Shown here piece by piece: positions 45,110 through 46,740 of a stretch of DNA of 46,740 nt (positions within the stretch are counted from its first letter, which is position 1; each line of letters starts with the position of its first letter). Source of the DNA: JBAWYM01 sp037143575 (lineage in GTDB: Bacteria; Patescibacteriota; Gracilibacteria; Peribacterales; Peribacteraceae); the NCBI GenBank assembly GCA_037143575.1, contig JBAWYM010000006.1, positions 1 to 46,740 on the forward strand. Reading direction: 5' to 3'. The translations under genes were made by a program, and so were the position numbers. A model generated the notes under the pieces. That model saw only the letters and a list, made by a program, of their open reading frames with translations, had not been told where the DNA came from and did no database searches.

Positions 45110-45162
45110 GACCCCACTTCGCCCGCACTTCGCGCTATGCGCTTCGCGGGGCTTCGCGGGGG
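45110..45162. repeat. CCCCACTTCG...CGCGGGG hairpin element upstream of lexA
   Basis: CCCCACTTCGCCCGCACTTC then GCGCTATGCGCTTCGCGGGG then CTTCGCGGGGG. Family member of the elements at 2835, 15089, 15539 and 43822; here between the operator and the lexA start. Confidence 0.7.
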
Positions 45163-45171
45163 ATGAACGAA

Positions 45172-45193
45172 CGTACACCATCATAGGTGTACG
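45172..45193. promoter_or_regulatory. candidate LexA operator
   Basis: CGTACACC-ATCATA-GGTGTACG, a perfect inverted repeat with 8-nt arms and a 6-nt spacer, upstream of lexA. LexA boxes are palindromes of about this size and lexA is normally autoregulated. The sequence differs from the E. coli and Bacillus boxes, as expected for a distant phylum. Confidence 0.55.
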
Positions 45194-45285
45194 ATTGTCT
45201 TCGGTCAAGGGCACGGATTTTCTGGTTTACTGGTTTGATGGTTTACTAGGTTTCTTCTCTTGGGAACGGGATTCTTTTTTAATTG

Positions 45286-45376
45286 AGGAGCGGGATTTCT
45301 TTCTGGGGAGCGGGATTCTTTCCCGCGGTTTGCATCTTTCAACCCTGAGCGCGGGTTTCTATCCGCATGATGGGTG
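45286..45376. repeat. cluster of REP-like hairpins upstream of the GNAT gene
   Basis: GAGCGGGATTTCTTTCTGGG, then GAGCGGGATTCTTTCCCGCG (45309-45328), then CCTGAGCGCGGGTTTCTATC with closing CGCATGATGGG (45345-45374). The last is repeated after the gene at 46192. Confidence 0.75.
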
Positions 45377-45386
45377 AAATCCCCGG

Positions 45387-45392
45387 TATAAT
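45387..45392 (+). promoter_or_regulatory. -10 box of the GNAT gene
   Basis: Perfect TATAAT, 6 nt before the ATG at 45399 (leaderless). No clear -35; the region upstream is REP repeat. Confidence 0.55.
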
Positions 45393-45398
45393 CGTCCC

Positions 45399-46196
45399 AT
45401 GATCCGCGATCTTCATGAATCCGACCGGCAGGCAATTCTCGATTATTCCTATCAGCGGGAAATGGAGAACATGTTCGTCATCGGAAGTTTCAATCGACCG
45501 AAGACGTTTGAGCTGAACCGGTTCATTGGGATTGAAGAGGATGGCAAGCTCATGGGTCTGGCGACGGTGTTTCTGAATTATGCATCTTTCGTAGTGCATG
45601 CGGCTGAAAGATCGGTAATCGATCAGCTCGTGGACGCCGTCATGGATCGTGGTTTGAAGTTCAATACTGTACCAGCGTTTCGCCGCTACGCAGAGCCGAT
45701 GATTGAGCGACTGCGCTCGAAGTATCATCTGGAACCGCAAAAGATTACGGAGGAGACAGTGTTTATTCTCCCAAAGGGAAAATTCTCACTTGTCGAGAGT
45801 GAAGCGATCATTGCTTCCGAAGAGGATCGCGAAAATTGTGCGCGGCTTGAGCTCAATGGTCCGCTTGATGTCCTTACGCAGCAGCAATTGCAGAATGTGC
45901 ATCCCCAAGAGACGACGGTGATCCATAGTGATGGAAAAGTCGTTTCCAAAGCCCACATTCACGCACTGTCGCGTCACTATGCGCAGATCGGCGGCGTCAT
46001 CACGTTGCCTGCGTATCGTCGGAAAGGATTGGGACGGCAGTGTGTGAGTGCTCTCTGTGCTCATTGTTTCGCTTTGGGTGTGGAATCAGTCATTCTCTTC
46101 ACGGCGGATACAAATATTCCGGCACAAGGACTGTATAAGTCACTGGGGTTTGAGCCGGTGGATGCATTCGTGATTGCGGAGTATCCCTCACCCTGA
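45399..46196 (+). CDS. GNAT-family N-acetyltransferase
   Basis: A 265-residue protein. The C-terminal GNAT domain shows the acetyl-CoA-binding motif GGVITLPAYRRKGLGRQCVSALCAHCF (V/I-x-x-x-x-R-x-x-G-x-G/A), then ESVILFTADTNIPAQGLYKSLGFEPVDAF. The N-terminal about 130 residues (MENMFVIGSFNRPKTFELNRFIGIEEDGKLMGLATVFLNYASF) look like a degenerate first GNAT domain, as in FR47/DUF4081-like proteins. Substrate unknown. Flanked on both sides by the same REP-like repeat; the stop codon lies inside the downstream copy. Confidence 0.85.
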   Translation: MIRDLHESDRQAILDYSYQREMENMFVIGSFNRPKTFELNRFIGIEEDGKLMGLATVFLNYASFVVHAAERSVIDQLVDAVMDRGLKFNTVPAFRRYAEPMIERLRSKYHLEPQKITEETVFILPKGKFSLVESEAIIASEEDRENCARLELNGPLDVLTQQQLQNVHPQETTVIHSDGKVVSKAHIHALSRHYAQIGGVITLPAYRRKGLGRQCVSALCAHCFALGVESVILFTADTNIPAQGLYKSLGFEPVDAFVIAEYPSP

Positions 46197-46220
46197 GCGC
46201 GGGTTTCTACCCGCATGATG
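46192..46220. repeat. REP-like repeat at the GNAT 3' end
   Basis: CCTGAGCGCGGGTTTCTACC then CGCATGATGGG, same as the upstream copy with one difference (TACCCGC for TATCCGC). It supplies the GNAT stop codon. Confidence 0.8.
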
Positions 46221-46230
46221 GGAGAAGAAA

Positions 46231-46587
46231 TTACGGCAAATCAATCCCAAATTCCCGCAGCGCCTTACGAAGCATTGGGATGTCATTCTTCTTATCATCG
46301 TGCCAGTAGGTTTTCATACCCATTTTCTCGGGAGTGACCAGGTTCCTTTGCTGGTTATCGATGAAAAATGCTTCGGAGGCTTCGCATTGCGCGGCCTTCA
46401 AAGCTGCATCGAAGATCGCGGTGGTTCCATCATGTTTCATTGCATGAATTTCAGCAGAATTGATGATCGGTCGGAAGAGCGTATCGAGTTGCATATTCTC
46501 TCTGAGCAGAGCCATGCGCTCAGCGGTGTTATCGGTGATGATTCCGAGTATGTATTTCCCGAGCAGGAATCGGACGATGACAAACAT
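46231..46587 (-). pseudogene. HAD-superfamily hydrolase, 5' end damaged or incomplete
   Basis: The 118-residue frame from ATG 46587 has HAD motifs II and later: LGIITDNTA (motif II T), then SAEIHAMKHDG (motif III Lys) and AFFIDNQQRNL (motif IV D). The nucleophile motif I (DxD) is missing. The frame is open further upstream and reads YIYADVWRTFCQHIGQEIPP, a typical HAD cap segment, but meets a TAG within a (TA)n run. Plausible HAD sequence continues in other frames. The gene thus appears frameshifted, or the last 100 bp of the window carry errors. Confidence 0.6.
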
Positions 46588-46740
46588 CTCATCATTCGGT
46601 GTTACTTTCTGGAGCGCAATGCGGAGGGTATCGGGTGGGATTTCCTGACCGATGTGCTGACAGAAGGTGCGCCAGACATCGGCATATATATACTAGTTTC
46701 ACTAAATAATTTCGAATTTAAGCGTTAGCAAAGTCTTCAG

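Noticed and set aside
1..46740. tRNA or rRNA genes
   Set aside because: I looked for T-arm (GGTTCGA-TCC) and rRNA-like stretches by eye on both strands and saw none that fit.

Overview
The window looks like chromosomal DNA of an uncultivated bacterium with a compact genome. The signs are short intergenic gaps, gene starts mostly without a Shine-Dalgarno sequence, many -10 boxes only 5-10 nt before the ATG (leaderless mRNAs), fused shikimate-pathway enzymes, and a very high load of short palindromic and tandem repeats. This fits the Candidate Phyla Radiation (Patescibacteria), perhaps Peregrinibacteria/Peribacteria. That assignment is an inference from style; no rRNA gene is present to test it. 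UGA behaves as a normal stop.

Region 1 (about 0.7-12.1 kb) is an aromatic amino acid unit on the minus strand. In transcription order it is a Phe/Tyr-rich leader peptide, aroF (DAHP synthase), aroB, an AroA-AroK fusion, an AroD-AroE fusion, aroC, chorismate mutase, prephenate dehydrogenase, prephenate dehydratase and an aromatic aminotransferase. This is the whole route from erythrose-4-phosphate and PEP to Phe and Tyr, with no trp genes. A TrpR/YerC-type repressor gene lies just beyond the end of the cluster. The promoter, the leaderless leader ORF with 7 aromatic codons in its last 14, and mutually exclusive RNA stems suggest aromatic-responsive attenuation.

Region 2 (12.1-25.1 kb) carries rlmI, a TMTC-like membrane protein with TPRs, DedA, a small DMT-like transporter, a bacterial protein arginine methyltransferase homologue, an exported protein, a REP-associated transposase (RAYT) lying in the 3' end of comEC, rsmA, and an SLH-domain surface protein.

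Region 3 (25.1-32.2 kb) holds small membrane and antitoxin-like genes, uvrD/pcrA, a coiled-coil protein and rmuC. Between uvrD and the coiled-coil gene are two tandem attenuator units. Each has a promoter, an Ile/Leu/Val-rich leader peptide, an antiterminator, an intrinsic terminator and a small unknown gene.

Region 4 (32.3-37.4 kb) is rpsO and pnp, usually neighbours, here split by a 322-bp tandem duplication, a DUF559 nuclease gene and two paralogous unknown genes. Region 5 (37.4-46.7 kb) has a K+ channel, FmdB, two antitoxin-like genes with a candidate small RNA between them, valS, a membrane protein broken at a C10 tract, dinB, lexA with a palindromic operator, a GNAT acetyltransferase and a damaged HAD hydrolase.

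The unifying oddity is the repeats. REP-like hairpins, heptanucleotide tandem repeats and a C/U-rich approximately 42-nt gene-start repeat fill the gaps. Several have also entered conserved genes in frame (aroA-K, rsmA, valS, dinB, the TMTC-like gene) and are translated.
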